From: Sphingopyxis sp. PET50
GTDB lineage: Bacteria > Pseudomonadota > Alphaproteobacteria > Sphingomonadales > Sphingomonadaceae
Assembly (NCBI RefSeq): GCF_025244705.1
Contig: NZ_CP104207.1
Span: 2,232,001 to 2,296,000 of the forward strand
Length of the DNA stretch: 64,000 nt
Direction: 5' to 3'
Below, one piece after another: positions 55,835 through 63,938 of this stretch. A model generated the notes under the pieces. It saw only the letters and a program-made list of their open reading frames with translations, was not told the origin of the DNA and searched no databases. The position numbers and the translations under genes are program-made. The first letter of the stretch is position 1; each line of letters starts with the position of its first letter.

Positions 55835-56554
55835 TCACTTCCGCGCCCGCCAGTCCACCACCGTCCATCCCATCGCCGGCGCCAGCTTCTTCAGCTTCCG
55901 CGACGGCGTCGTAGCCACCGCCTCGTCGGCGAAATGCAGCATCGGATGGTCGGATACATGGTCCGAATAGGCGCGGATATGCGCGTCGTCGCGCGTGATG
56001 TCGTTCGCCGCCATCCAGTCCGAAATCCGCGCGAATTTCGCCTCGCCATAACAATTGTCGCCCATCAGCCGGGCATGGACATGGTCCGCCCCGTCGGGCT
56101 CGTCGAGCCGCGTCGCGAGCACATCCTCGATCCCCAGCCGCCGGGCGATCGCATCGACATAGAGGTGGAAGGAAGCGGTCGCGAGCAGCACGCGATACCC
56201 CGCCGCGCGGTCGGCCTCGAGCTGCGCGAGCGCTGCCCCGTGCAGGCCGCGTGCCACCACCTTGTCGGCATAGCTTTCGGCGAGCGGCGCGATCTCGTCG
56301 CGGCGAAAGCGCGGCCCCACCAGCAGCCGCAGATTGATCGCCTTCAGCCGCGCCCGGTCAATCAGCCGCAGCCAATAGGCGAGCCCCGCCAGCCCGACGA
56401 GCGGGGTCAGCAGCATCCGCCATTGCTGCCGCCGTCGCACCACATGCATCAGGAAACCGCTGTAGGTGCCCGCGCGGGTGATCGTGCGGTCCATGTCGTA
56501 CATCGCGATGCGATGCGACGGCGACGGTTCGGGAACGACGATATTATCATCCAT
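55835..56554 (-). CDS. HAD-family phosphatase (HAD-IB-like)
   Basis: This 239-residue protein has the HAD motif I as MYDMDRTIT (DxDxT). A membrane-like helix follows (WRMLLTPLVGLAGLAYWL). Motif II is in LLATASFHLYVDAI and motif IV in YSDHVSDHPML. Members of this branch act on phosphoserine or phospholipid-type head groups; the substrate is unknown. Start at 56554 is the first good ATG; longer in-frame readings overlap mlaE. It is divergent from the mla operon. Confidence 0.85.
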   Translation of the reverse strand: MDDNIVVPEPSPSHRIAMYDMDRTITRAGTYSGFLMHVVRRRQQWRMLLTPLVGLAGLAYWLRLIDRARLKAINLRLLVGPRFRRDEIAPLAESYADKVVARGLHGAALAQLEADRAAGYRVLLATASFHLYVDAIARRLGIEDVLATRLDEPDGADHVHARLMGDNCYGEAKFARISDWMAANDITRDDAHIRAYSDHVSDHPMLHFADEAVATTPSRKLKKLAPAMGWTVVDWRARK

Positions 56555-56665
56555 GGCCAGCGCCTTAGCCCGAGCGGACGGGCGGGCCAATACCGCGCAA
56601 GCGCGCCGCAGCCTGACGTGGAATGGCTTGCCGTCATTCCCCAAATAATACAAGGTCGTCGCACG

Positions 56666-57772
56666 ATGGTGGCCAGGGCGGACTTCGAAACAAGCGATGG
56701 CGCCAGCGGCGCCGAGGTCCGTTTCACCGGGCGGCTGACGCTCGCGCGGCTCGGCGACCTGCCCGCGCGGCTCGACGCGCTCGGCCCGATCGCCTCGCTT
56801 GACCTGTCCGCTATCGAACGCATCGACACCGTCGGCGCGTGGATCGTCACCCGCACGATGCGCGACCATGGCGCGAAGGTCACCGGCGCCAGCGCCGACG
56901 CCGAGCGGCTGCTCGACGCGCTCGCCAGCGACAAGAGCGACTATCGCGTCCACCGCGACCGCCGGTCCGCGTTGAACCGGATGCTCGAACAGGTCGGCAC
57001 CGCCAGCATGGCGGTCTGGCACGAGCTACTGGGCATGATCGGCTTTCTCGGGGCGATGATCATGGCGCTCGGCACCCAGCTGCGCGCGCGCCGCCGCCTG
57101 CGCTGGCACGCGATCGTCACCCGCTTCCAGACCGTCGGCGTCGATGCGCTTCCCATCATCGGCCTGATGACCTTCCTGATCGGCATCGTCATCGCGCAGC
57201 AGGGGGCGGTGCAGCTGCGCCAGTTCGGGCTGGAAGTGTTCACGATCAACCTCGTCGGCCGCGCCTCGATCCGCGAACTGGGGCTGCTGATGACCGCGAT
57301 CATGGTCGCGGGCCGCTCGGGCAGCGCCTTTGCGGCGCAGATCGGCACGATGAAGCTGACCGAGGAAATCGACGCGATGCGCACGATCGGCGTCTCCCCG
57401 ATGGAGGCGATCGTGCTCCCGCGCGTCGCCGCCGCGACGATCCTGATGCCGCTGCTCGGCTTCTACGCCAGCCTCTGTTCGATCGTCGGCGGCGGCGTCT
57501 TTTGCTGGATCGGGCTCGACATCCCGCCGCTGACCTATGTCCAGCTGCTCCGCGACATCATCCCGATGACCGATTTCTGGGCGATGCTGATCAAGGCGCC
57601 GGTGTTCGGCGTCCTCATCGGCGTCACCGGCTGCTACGAGGGCATGCAGGTGCGCCAGAATGCCGAGGAGGTCGGCCAGCGCACGACCTCCGCGGTGGTC
57701 GCGGCGATCTTTCTCGTCATCGTGCTCGACGCCTTTTTCGCGGTCTTCTTCTCGTCGATCGGATGGAACTGA
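56666..57772 (+). CDS. mlaE: MlaE-type ABC lipid transporter permease with N-terminal STAS domain
   Basis: This 368-residue protein combines about 100 residues of STAS-like domain (LTLARLGDLPARLDALGPIA, then SLDLSAIERIDTVGAWIV) with an MlaE permease of five to six helices (ALPIIGLMTFLIGIVIAQQG, then RELGLLMTAIMVAGRSGSAF). In E. coli, STAS is a separate protein (MlaB); the fusion is common in alphaproteobacteria. It moves phospholipids across the periplasm with MlaF and MlaD. The ribosome site is weak (AAGGT). mlaF starts within its stop (TGATG). Confidence 0.92.
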   Translation: MVARADFETSDGASGAEVRFTGRLTLARLGDLPARLDALGPIASLDLSAIERIDTVGAWIVTRTMRDHGAKVTGASADAERLLDALASDKSDYRVHRDRRSALNRMLEQVGTASMAVWHELLGMIGFLGAMIMALGTQLRARRRLRWHAIVTRFQTVGVDALPIIGLMTFLIGIVIAQQGAVQLRQFGLEVFTINLVGRASIRELGLLMTAIMVAGRSGSAFAAQIGTMKLTEEIDAMRTIGVSPMEAIVLPRVAAATILMPLLGFYASLCSIVGGGVFCWIGLDIPPLTYVQLLRDIIPMTDFWAMLIKAPVFGVLIGVTGCYEGMQVRQNAEEVGQRTTSAVVAAIFLVIVLDAFFAVFFSSIGWN

Positions 57773-58629
57773 TGGCCGGCGAGACCGAGCAGCAGCAGGT
57801 GCAGGCCGAGCTGGCCGCCGCCGACGCGGTGCGCCCGGAGCAGCACGAGGTCGCGATCCGCGTGCGCGGACTCGTCAACAAGTTCGGCGACGCGGTGGTC
57901 CACGACGGCCTCGACCTCGACGTCCGCTCGGGCGAGATATTGGGCGTCGTCGGCGGTTCGGGGACCGGCAAGTCGGTGCTGATGCGCTCGATCATCGGGT
58001 TGCAAATCCCCGACGCGGGCGAGATCGAGGTCTATGGCAAGTCGCTCGACACCATCGCCGACGAGGAGGAATCGCGCGACCTGCGCCGCCGCTGGGGCGT
58101 GATGTTTCAGGGCGGGGCGCTGTTCTCGACGCTCAGCGTCGCGGAGAATATCCAGGTTCCCCTGCGCGAATATTATCCGCGCCTCGACCAGAGGCTGCTC
58201 GACGAAATCGCCGCCTACAAGGTCGCGATGGTCGGCCTGCCCCCCGACGCGGGCCCCAAATATCCCGCCGAGCTGTCGGGCGGCATGGTCAAGCGTGCCG
58301 GCCTCGCCCGCGCGCTCGCGCTGGACCCCGCGCTGCTTTTCCTCGACGAGCCGACCGCCGGCCTCGACCCGATCGGCGCCGCCAAGTTCGACGAGCTGAT
58401 CCGCGAGCTAGCCGACACCATGGGGCTCACCGTCTTCCTGATCACCCACGATCTCGATTCGCTTTATGCGACCTGCGACCGCGTCGCGGTGCTGGCCGAG
58501 AAACGGGTGATCGCGATCGGCACCATCCCGGAACTGCTTGCCACCGAGCACCCCTGGATACAGGATTATTTCAACGGACCCCGCGGCCGCGCAGCGGCGA
58601 GCGGGAACCAAACCGCAAAGCGGCCATAG
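57772..58629 (+). CDS. mlaF: MlaF-type ABC transporter ATP-binding protein
   Basis: This 285-residue ATPase has Walker A GGSGTGKS, signature LSGGMVKRAGLARAL, Walker B ALLFLDEPTAGLDPIG and the His-switch LITHDLDSL. The phrase GVMFQGGALFSTLSVAENIQ is specific to MlaF-type ATPases. The start overlaps the mlaE stop by one base. It powers the permease. The N-terminal 25 residues are an acidic extension. Confidence 0.94.
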   Translation: MAGETEQQQVQAELAAADAVRPEQHEVAIRVRGLVNKFGDAVVHDGLDLDVRSGEILGVVGGSGTGKSVLMRSIIGLQIPDAGEIEVYGKSLDTIADEEESRDLRRRWGVMFQGGALFSTLSVAENIQVPLREYYPRLDQRLLDEIAAYKVAMVGLPPDAGPKYPAELSGGMVKRAGLARALALDPALLFLDEPTAGLDPIGAAKFDELIRELADTMGLTVFLITHDLDSLYATCDRVAVLAEKRVIAIGTIPELLATEHPWIQDYFNGPRGRAAASGNQTAKRP

Positions 58630-58638
58630 GAACGACTG

Positions 58639-59580
58639 ATGGAAACACGCTCGAACAACGTCCTCGTCGGCGCCTTCGTCCTCCTCTTTACTGCGGCGCT
58701 CGCCTTTTTCGTCGTCTGGCTCGCCAACGACAGCGGCGGCGACAAGCAGGAATATGATATTTATTTTAAACAGGCGGTCGACGGTCTGAACAAGGGCGCG
58801 CAGGTGCAATATTCGGGCGTCCCCGTGGGGCAGGTGAAGCAGATCGCGCTGCTCCCCGACGACCCCGAATTCGTCCGCGTGCGCATCCAGGTCGACGAGG
58901 GCGTGCAGATTCGCCAGGGCACGACCGCGGCGCTGGAAGGCGTTGGCTTCACCGGCGTGTCGCAGATCTCGCTCGCCGGCGGGGTCAAGGGGGCGCCGCT
59001 GATCACCGACAAGGGGCCCGACGGCAAGCCCGTCATCCCCAACCGCGTCGGTGGCCTCGGCGAACTGCTCAACACCGCCCCGCAACTGCTCCAGCGTCTC
59101 TCGACCCTCACCGAACGCCTCGCCGAGCTCGCCGACGACGAAAATCAGGCGAGCATTCGCGGCATCCTCAACAATGTCGAGGCATCGACCGCGATCCTCG
59201 CGCGTAACGGCCCCGCGATCGAGGCCGCGCTCGCCGACACGCGCATCGCGATCCAGCAGACCGGCGTGGCCGCCGAGCAGATCGGCAACCTCGCCGCCGC
59301 GACGCAGGGGACCGTCGATCGCAACATCGACCCGGCGATGAAAAATCTGCGCGACACGCTCGCCTCCGCCAACCAGTCGATGAAGACACTCGAAAGCGCG
59401 ATCACCGACGCGCGGCCGGGACTCAAGACGTTCAGCGAGACGACGATCCCCGAGGCCAACGCCCTGATCCGCGACCTGCGCCGCACCTCGGCCTCGCTCT
59501 CCAGCCTCACCGACAAGCTCGACCAGCAGGGCGCGGGCGCCGTCATCAGCGGCAGCAAGCTGCCCGACTACAAGCAATGA
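58639..59580 (+). CDS. mlaD: MlaD-type MCE-domain lipid-binding protein
   Basis: This 313-residue protein has one N-terminal membrane anchor (VLVGAFVLLFTAALAFFVVW) and one MCE domain (YDIYFKQAVDGLNKGAQVQY, then VPVGQVKQIALL). A long helical C-terminal part follows, with a low-complexity stretch rich in Ala, Asn and Gln. MCE hexamers form a lipid tunnel in the periplasm. It starts 9 bases after mlaF. The symbol is by homology; the extended tail is more like the longer alphaproteobacterial forms than E. coli MlaD. Confidence 0.9.
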   Translation: METRSNNVLVGAFVLLFTAALAFFVVWLANDSGGDKQEYDIYFKQAVDGLNKGAQVQYSGVPVGQVKQIALLPDDPEFVRVRIQVDEGVQIRQGTTAALEGVGFTGVSQISLAGGVKGAPLITDKGPDGKPVIPNRVGGLGELLNTAPQLLQRLSTLTERLAELADDENQASIRGILNNVEASTAILARNGPAIEAALADTRIAIQQTGVAAEQIGNLAAATQGTVDRNIDPAMKNLRDTLASANQSMKTLESAITDARPGLKTFSETTIPEANALIRDLRRTSASLSSLTDKLDQQGAGAVISGSKLPDYKQ

Positions 59581-59591
59581 GGACCACCAAT

Positions 59592-60191
59592 ATGCCCCGC
59601 CGCTTTCGCGCACCGCTGCTCGCCACGCTCGGCCTGCTCACCCTTTCGGCCTGCGTCAGCTTCGGCGGCAAGCCGCCGCCCTTTCTGCTTACGCTCGACG
59701 CCGACGCCGCTCCGGTCGCGGGCGCCGCGCGCACCGCAAGCGAGGCCGCGACGCTCACCATCCTGATCCCCACCGCGCCGCAGAAACTCCGCACGACACG
59801 TATCCCCGTGCAGCAGGACGGCGCGAGCGTCGCTTACGTCAAGGACGCGCAATGGGTCGAGGCGCCGCAGCGCCTGTTCCAGCGCCTGATCAGCGAAACC
59901 GTCGCCGCGCGCTCGGGCCGCGTCGTTCTCGACGAGGGGCAGTATCTGACGGCACCGGGCGAACAGCTCGCGGGCCAGCTGATGGAATTCGGCGTCGATG
60001 CCCGCACCGGCGAGGCGGTGGTCGTCTACCAGGCGATGCTCGTTTCCGCCGGCGGCAAGAGCATCACCCAGCGTCGCTTCGAGGCGCGCGAAAACCTCGG
60101 CGGCGTGGTCGAGGCGAAGCCCGTCGGCGCGGCGCTGACGAGGGCAGCGAACAAGGTCGCGGTGGATGTGGCGGAGTGGTTGGGGAGTTAG
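59592..60191 (+). CDS. ABC-type transport auxiliary lipoprotein (PqiC-like)
   Basis: This 199-residue protein has a lipobox (LLTLSACVSFG) and then the ABC_trans_aux fold, with an N-terminal FLLTLDADAAP strand and ITQRRFEAREN near the end. Such outer-membrane lipoproteins dock MCE transporters (compare PqiC). GAGGA stands 8 bases before ATG 59592; an ATG at 59577, overlapping the mlaD stop, has no good site but would couple the genes. It completes the operon and replaces the usual mlaC/mlaA partners, which are not here. Confidence 0.87.
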   Translation: MPRRFRAPLLATLGLLTLSACVSFGGKPPPFLLTLDADAAPVAGAARTASEAATLTILIPTAPQKLRTTRIPVQQDGASVAYVKDAQWVEAPQRLFQRLISETVAARSGRVVLDEGQYLTAPGEQLAGQLMEFGVDARTGEAVVVYQAMLVSAGGKSITQRRFEARENLGGVVEAKPVGAALTRAANKVAVDVAEWLGS

Positions 60192-60221
60192 CCTTCGCCG
60201 CGTTGGCATTCGGTAATTGCT

Positions 60222-60297
60222 GTTCCCCGGCGCAAGCCGGGGTCCAATTAGGAGAAGGCTGCGTTCGCTATCTGGGCCCCGGCCTGCGCCGGGGAAC
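60222..60297. repeat. Inverted repeat, GTTCCCCGGCGCAAGCCGGG family
   Basis: Arms GTTCCCCGGCGCAAGCCGGG and CCCCGGCCTGCGCCGGGGAA pair with two mismatches over 25 bp. It is the first of two repeats in the 301-bp gap 60192-60492 between the mla operon and pepN; no gene was seen there. Confidence 0.7.
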
Positions 60298-60333
60298 GGG
60301 AAGGGCGAAAACGGGTCGGGAACGGATGGTTTT

Positions 60334-60446
60334 CTCCCCTTCCGCAGGCGGGAGGGGTCGGGTGTGGGCAGCACCCTCACAATGGCCCACCCCGCTGCGA
60401 CTAACGAACAAGTTCGTAAGTCTCGCTGCCCGCTTGCGGGAGGGGA
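60334..60446. repeat. Compound inverted repeat with covarying inner hairpin, copy 2
   Basis: On the minus strand the inner hairpin reads GACT-T-ACGAAC-TT-GTTCGT-T-AGTC and is followed by GCAGCGGGGTGGG, matching copy 1 at 55.7 kb in plan while differing in the stem. The outer arms are CCCCTTCCGCAGGCGGGAGG and CCCGCTTGCGGGAGGGG. Confidence 0.75.
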
Positions 60447-60492
60447 AACCGGTTCATTCCTCAAATGTCCGCTCCCCACCCCAAGGCACACA

Positions 60493-63087
60493 TCACCCCA
60501 TCAAACTCTTGCTCGCCTGCTCGGTCGTATCCCTCGACAGCCCCGGCTGCGCCAAGATCCGCTCCAGCTCGCCCCTCATCATCGCCGCGCGTCTGTCATC
60601 GAAGCGTTTCCAGCGCCCCAGCGGCGGGATCATCCGTGCCGCGGTCTGCGGGTTCTTGGGGTCGAGCGCGATCACCAGGTCGGCGATCAGCTTGTAGCCC
60701 GCGCCATCGGCCTGGTGGAACGCCGCCTGGTTGCCGGTCAGCGCGCCATAGAGCGAGCGCACGCGGTTGGGGTTCGCCAGCGTAAAGTCGGGATGCCCCG
60801 CCAGCTCCTTCACCGCCGCAACGGTGTCGGAGCGCAGCGACCAGGCCTGCACCTGGAACCATTTATCGAGCACCAGCGGATTGTCGCGATAGCGCTGGTA
60901 GAAGATGTCGAGCGCGGCGACGCGTTCGTCGCTGTCGCCATGCGCCAGCGTCGCGAGCGCGGCCTGCCGTTCGGTCATGCCGTCGGCGTTCGAGAAGATG
61001 TCGAACACCAGCGCCGGCACATCGGCGATGCCCGTCGCGGCGAGATAGGCGATGGCGACGCCGCGCAGGCGGCGGCCGCCCTTGGCCTTGGGGCCGAGGT
61101 CGGTCGCGGGCGGTGCGGTACCGGCGAGGATCGCGCGCCATTCGCCTTCGAGCGCGCGGCCGATCGCCGCCTGCAGCGCCAGCCGCTCGCGGCGGATCGC
61201 GTCGGGATCGACCGTCACCATCTGGTCGCCGATGAACGCCTCGCTCGGCAGCAGCACCGCCTCGGCGACGAAGGCCGGGTCTTCGGCCCGCCCCGAAAGC
61301 GTACCCGCGACCGCGTCGATCACCGCCCGATGGTCGGCCTGCTCGCCCGACACCGCCGCGACGAGCGTGTCGAGCATCAGCTGCTGCAGCGCCTCGTAGC
61401 GCGCGAAGGGGTCGTCGTCGTGCGCGGCGAGCCAGGCGAGTTCGCCCGGCGCGCGGACATAATCGACGATCACCGGCGCCGAAAAGCCGCGGTTCACCGA
61501 CAAGGCCGGCCGCGCGGCGAAGCGCCCGAGCGGGACGCGCTGGCTCGCCCCGGTCAGCGTCACCAGCGTGTCGGGCATCGCCGCTCCGCTGCCGTCCATC
61601 GCGAAGGCCGCGAGGCGGAGCGGCATCATCATCGGGCGCTTGTCGGGCTGGCCCGGCGTCGGCGGCACCGCCTGCGCGATGTCGAGGACCCATTCGCCCG
61701 CCTCTTCGGCGAGCGAGAGCGTCAGCCGCGGCGTTCCCGCCTGTTCGTACCAGCGGCGGAACAGCGACAGGTCGATACCCCCGCCCTCCTCCATCGCGCG
61801 CACGAAATCCTCGCAGGTCGCGGCCTCGCCGTCATGGCGGTCGAAATAAAGGTCTGTGCCCGCACGGAAGCGATCGGGTCCGAGGAGCGTCGCGATCATC
61901 CGGATGATCTCGGCGCCCTTGTTATAGACGGTCGCGGTATAGAAGTTCGAGATTTCCTGATAGCTGTCCGGCCGGATCGGATGCGCGAGCGGCCCCGCAT
62001 CCTCGGGAAATTGCGCCGCGCGGAGCAGGCGGACATCCTCGATCCGCTTGACGGAGGGCGAGCCCATGTCGGCCGAAAAGCTCTGGTCGCGAAAGACGGT
62101 GAAGCCCTCTTTCAGGCTGAGCTGGAACCAGTCGCGGCAGGTGACGCGATTGCCCGACCAGTTGTGGAAATATTCGTGCGCGACGACCCCCTGCACCCCA
62201 TCGTAATCGACGTCGGTCGCGGTGTCGGGGTCGGCGAGGATGTAGCGGGTGTTGAAGATGTTGAGGCCCTTGTTCTCCATCGCCCCCATGTTGAAATCGC
62301 CGACCGCGACGATGTTGAACAGGTCGAGGTCATATTCGCGGCCATAAACGCGTTCGTCCCACGCCATGCTGTCCTTCAGCGCCTGCATCGCATGGCCGGT
62401 GCGGCCCTCGTCGCCGCTCCGCACCCAGATGCCGAGCTCGACCTCGCGGCCCGACATGGTCGTGAAGCGGTCGCGATTGACCACCAGGTCGCCCGCGACG
62501 AGCGCGAAGAGATAGCTGGGCTTCGGCCAGGGATCTTCCCACAAAGCCCAATGCATGCCGTCCGGGCCGTCGCCCTGTTCGATGCAATTGCCGTTCGACA
62601 GCAGGATCGGGAATTTCATTTTGTCGCCCGCCATGCGCACCTTGTAACGGCTCATCACATCGGGGCGGTCGGGGTGGAAGGTGATGCGGCGAAAGCCTTC
62701 GGCCTCGCACTGCGTGCACAGCATGCCGTTCGACGCGAACAGCCCCATCAGCTTGCTGTTGGCGGCGGGGGCGACGGCCGTGTCGACCTCGACCGTGGCC
62801 GCGCTGCGATCGCCGAGATCGACGACCAGGTCGGGGCCGTCCAGGCGCCAGTCGTTCCACACCGCGCCGTCGACGCGCACCTCCAGCGGCGTGATCCCGT
62901 CTCCGCGCAGCACCAGCGGCACCGGCGCGTCGGTGTGGCGCTCGACCGACAAGCTGGCCGACACCTTCGTCTCGTCGATCCCCAGCGCGAAGTCGAGCGC
63001 GACGTCGGGAACCTGCCACTCGGGCGGGCGATAATCGCCGCGGTGGATGGTGACGGGAATGGCGGGCGTCGAGGATGCGTCGGTCAT
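60493..63087 (-). CDS. pepN: Aminopeptidase N (M1 metallopeptidase)
   Basis: PepN removes N-terminal residues from peptides in the cytoplasm. The 864-residue length is the alphaproteobacterial/E. coli type (DUF3458 C-terminal domains). The exopeptidase motif is GAMENKGLN and the zinc site HEYFHNWSGNRVTCRDW, with the third Glu in LSLKEGFTVFRD. ATG 63087 (MTDASSTP) is preferred to 63123. It is divergent from the epimerase at 63135 with under 50 bp between. Confidence 0.96.
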   Translation of the reverse strand: MTDASSTPAIPVTIHRGDYRPPEWQVPDVALDFALGIDETKVSASLSVERHTDAPVPLVLRGDGITPLEVRVDGAVWNDWRLDGPDLVVDLGDRSAATVEVDTAVAPAANSKLMGLFASNGMLCTQCEAEGFRRITFHPDRPDVMSRYKVRMAGDKMKFPILLSNGNCIEQGDGPDGMHWALWEDPWPKPSYLFALVAGDLVVNRDRFTTMSGREVELGIWVRSGDEGRTGHAMQALKDSMAWDERVYGREYDLDLFNIVAVGDFNMGAMENKGLNIFNTRYILADPDTATDVDYDGVQGVVAHEYFHNWSGNRVTCRDWFQLSLKEGFTVFRDQSFSADMGSPSVKRIEDVRLLRAAQFPEDAGPLAHPIRPDSYQEISNFYTATVYNKGAEIIRMIATLLGPDRFRAGTDLYFDRHDGEAATCEDFVRAMEEGGGIDLSLFRRWYEQAGTPRLTLSLAEEAGEWVLDIAQAVPPTPGQPDKRPMMMPLRLAAFAMDGSGAAMPDTLVTLTGASQRVPLGRFAARPALSVNRGFSAPVIVDYVRAPGELAWLAAHDDDPFARYEALQQLMLDTLVAAVSGEQADHRAVIDAVAGTLSGRAEDPAFVAEAVLLPSEAFIGDQMVTVDPDAIRRERLALQAAIGRALEGEWRAILAGTAPPATDLGPKAKGGRRLRGVAIAYLAATGIADVPALVFDIFSNADGMTERQAALATLAHGDSDERVAALDIFYQRYRDNPLVLDKWFQVQAWSLRSDTVAAVKELAGHPDFTLANPNRVRSLYGALTGNQAAFHQADGAGYKLIADLVIALDPKNPQTAARMIPPLGRWKRFDDRRAAMMRGELERILAQPGLSRDTTEQASKSLMG

Positions 63088-63134
63088 GGATGCGGGTCTA
63101 GGCTTGGGCCGCGGCCTGCGCAATAAGGCGCGGC

Positions 63135-63929
63135 ATGAGCGAGATGCTGATTTTCGGGCTCGGTTACGCCGCCGACCATATCGCCGGCCATAGCTCGAAG
63201 CGCGCGGCTGGACCGTCCGGGGGACGACGCGCGGCGGTGGCGGCGGATCGCTCGCCTTCGGCGACCGCGATGCCGTGCTCGCCGCGCTGCGCTCGGCGAC
63301 GCATATCCTGTCGTCGGTGCCGCCGTCGGAAGGAGGTGATCCGGTGCTGGCGCGCTATGGCGAGGCGATCGCGCTCGCGCGGCGCGGGCTGGACGGGCTA
63401 TCTGTCGTCGACCGGCGTCTATGGCGACACGGGCGGCGCATGGATCGACGAAAGCGCCCCGATCAGGGGCCGGCGTCCCGGCCGCAACGCCGCCGATGCG
63501 GCGTGGCGGGACCTGCGCGGCGACATGCGCATATTCCGCCTCCCCGGCATCTACGGCCCCGGCCGCAGCATTCTCGACCGCATCGCCGAAGGCCGCGCGC
63601 ATCGCGTCGACCTGCCGGGGCAGGTTTTCAGCCGCGTCCATGTCGACGACATCGCGGGCGGCGTGATCGCCTCGTTCGGCGGCCCGCCCGGCGTCTATAA
63701 TCTCGCCGACGACGAGCCCTGCCATCAGAACCGTCTGGTCGAATGGGGCTGCGCGATGCTGGGCGCGCCATTGCCGCCGTTGCAGACGCTGCACGAGGCC
63801 GGCCTGTCGCCCGCAGCGCGCGCCTTCTATGCGGAAAACCGCCGCATCGCCAACGGCAAGGCGAAGCGGCTTCTGGGATGGGTGCCGCGCTATCCAACGT
63901 TTCGCGAGGGTTTGAAGGACTGCCGCTGA
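63135..63929 (+). CDS. NAD(P)-dependent epimerase/SDR-a (YeeZ-like), two frameshifts as read
   Basis: The start MSEMLIFGLGYAADHIAG holds the cofactor loop of the extended-SDR YeeZ group. Between about 63190 and 63390 the coding frame moves (LEARGWTVRGTTRGGGGGSL, then RDAVLAALRSATHILSSVPP) before returning to YLSSTGVYGDTGGAWIDES and FRLPGIYGPGRSILDRIAEG. Restoring GCCGGC at 63187-63194 fixes the first break as IAGRLEARGW; the second (near 63383-63389) is less clear. Repaired length is 263 residues. YxxxK is present as YGDTG-type start of the usual motif, but the catalytic set needs alignment. Substrate unknown. Confidence 0.75.
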   Translation: MSEMLIFGLGYAADHIAGHSSKRAAGPSGGRRAAVAADRSPSATAMPCSPRCARRRISCRRCRRRKEVIRCWRAMARRSRSRGAGWTGYLSSTGVYGDTGGAWIDESAPIRGRRPGRNAADAAWRDLRGDMRIFRLPGIYGPGRSILDRIAEGRAHRVDLPGQVFSRVHVDDIAGGVIASFGGPPGVYNLADDEPCHQNRLVEWGCAMLGAPLPPLQTLHEAGLSPAARAFYAENRRIANGKAKRLLGWVPRYPTFREGLKDCR

Positions 63930-63938
63930 ACCTCTAAC

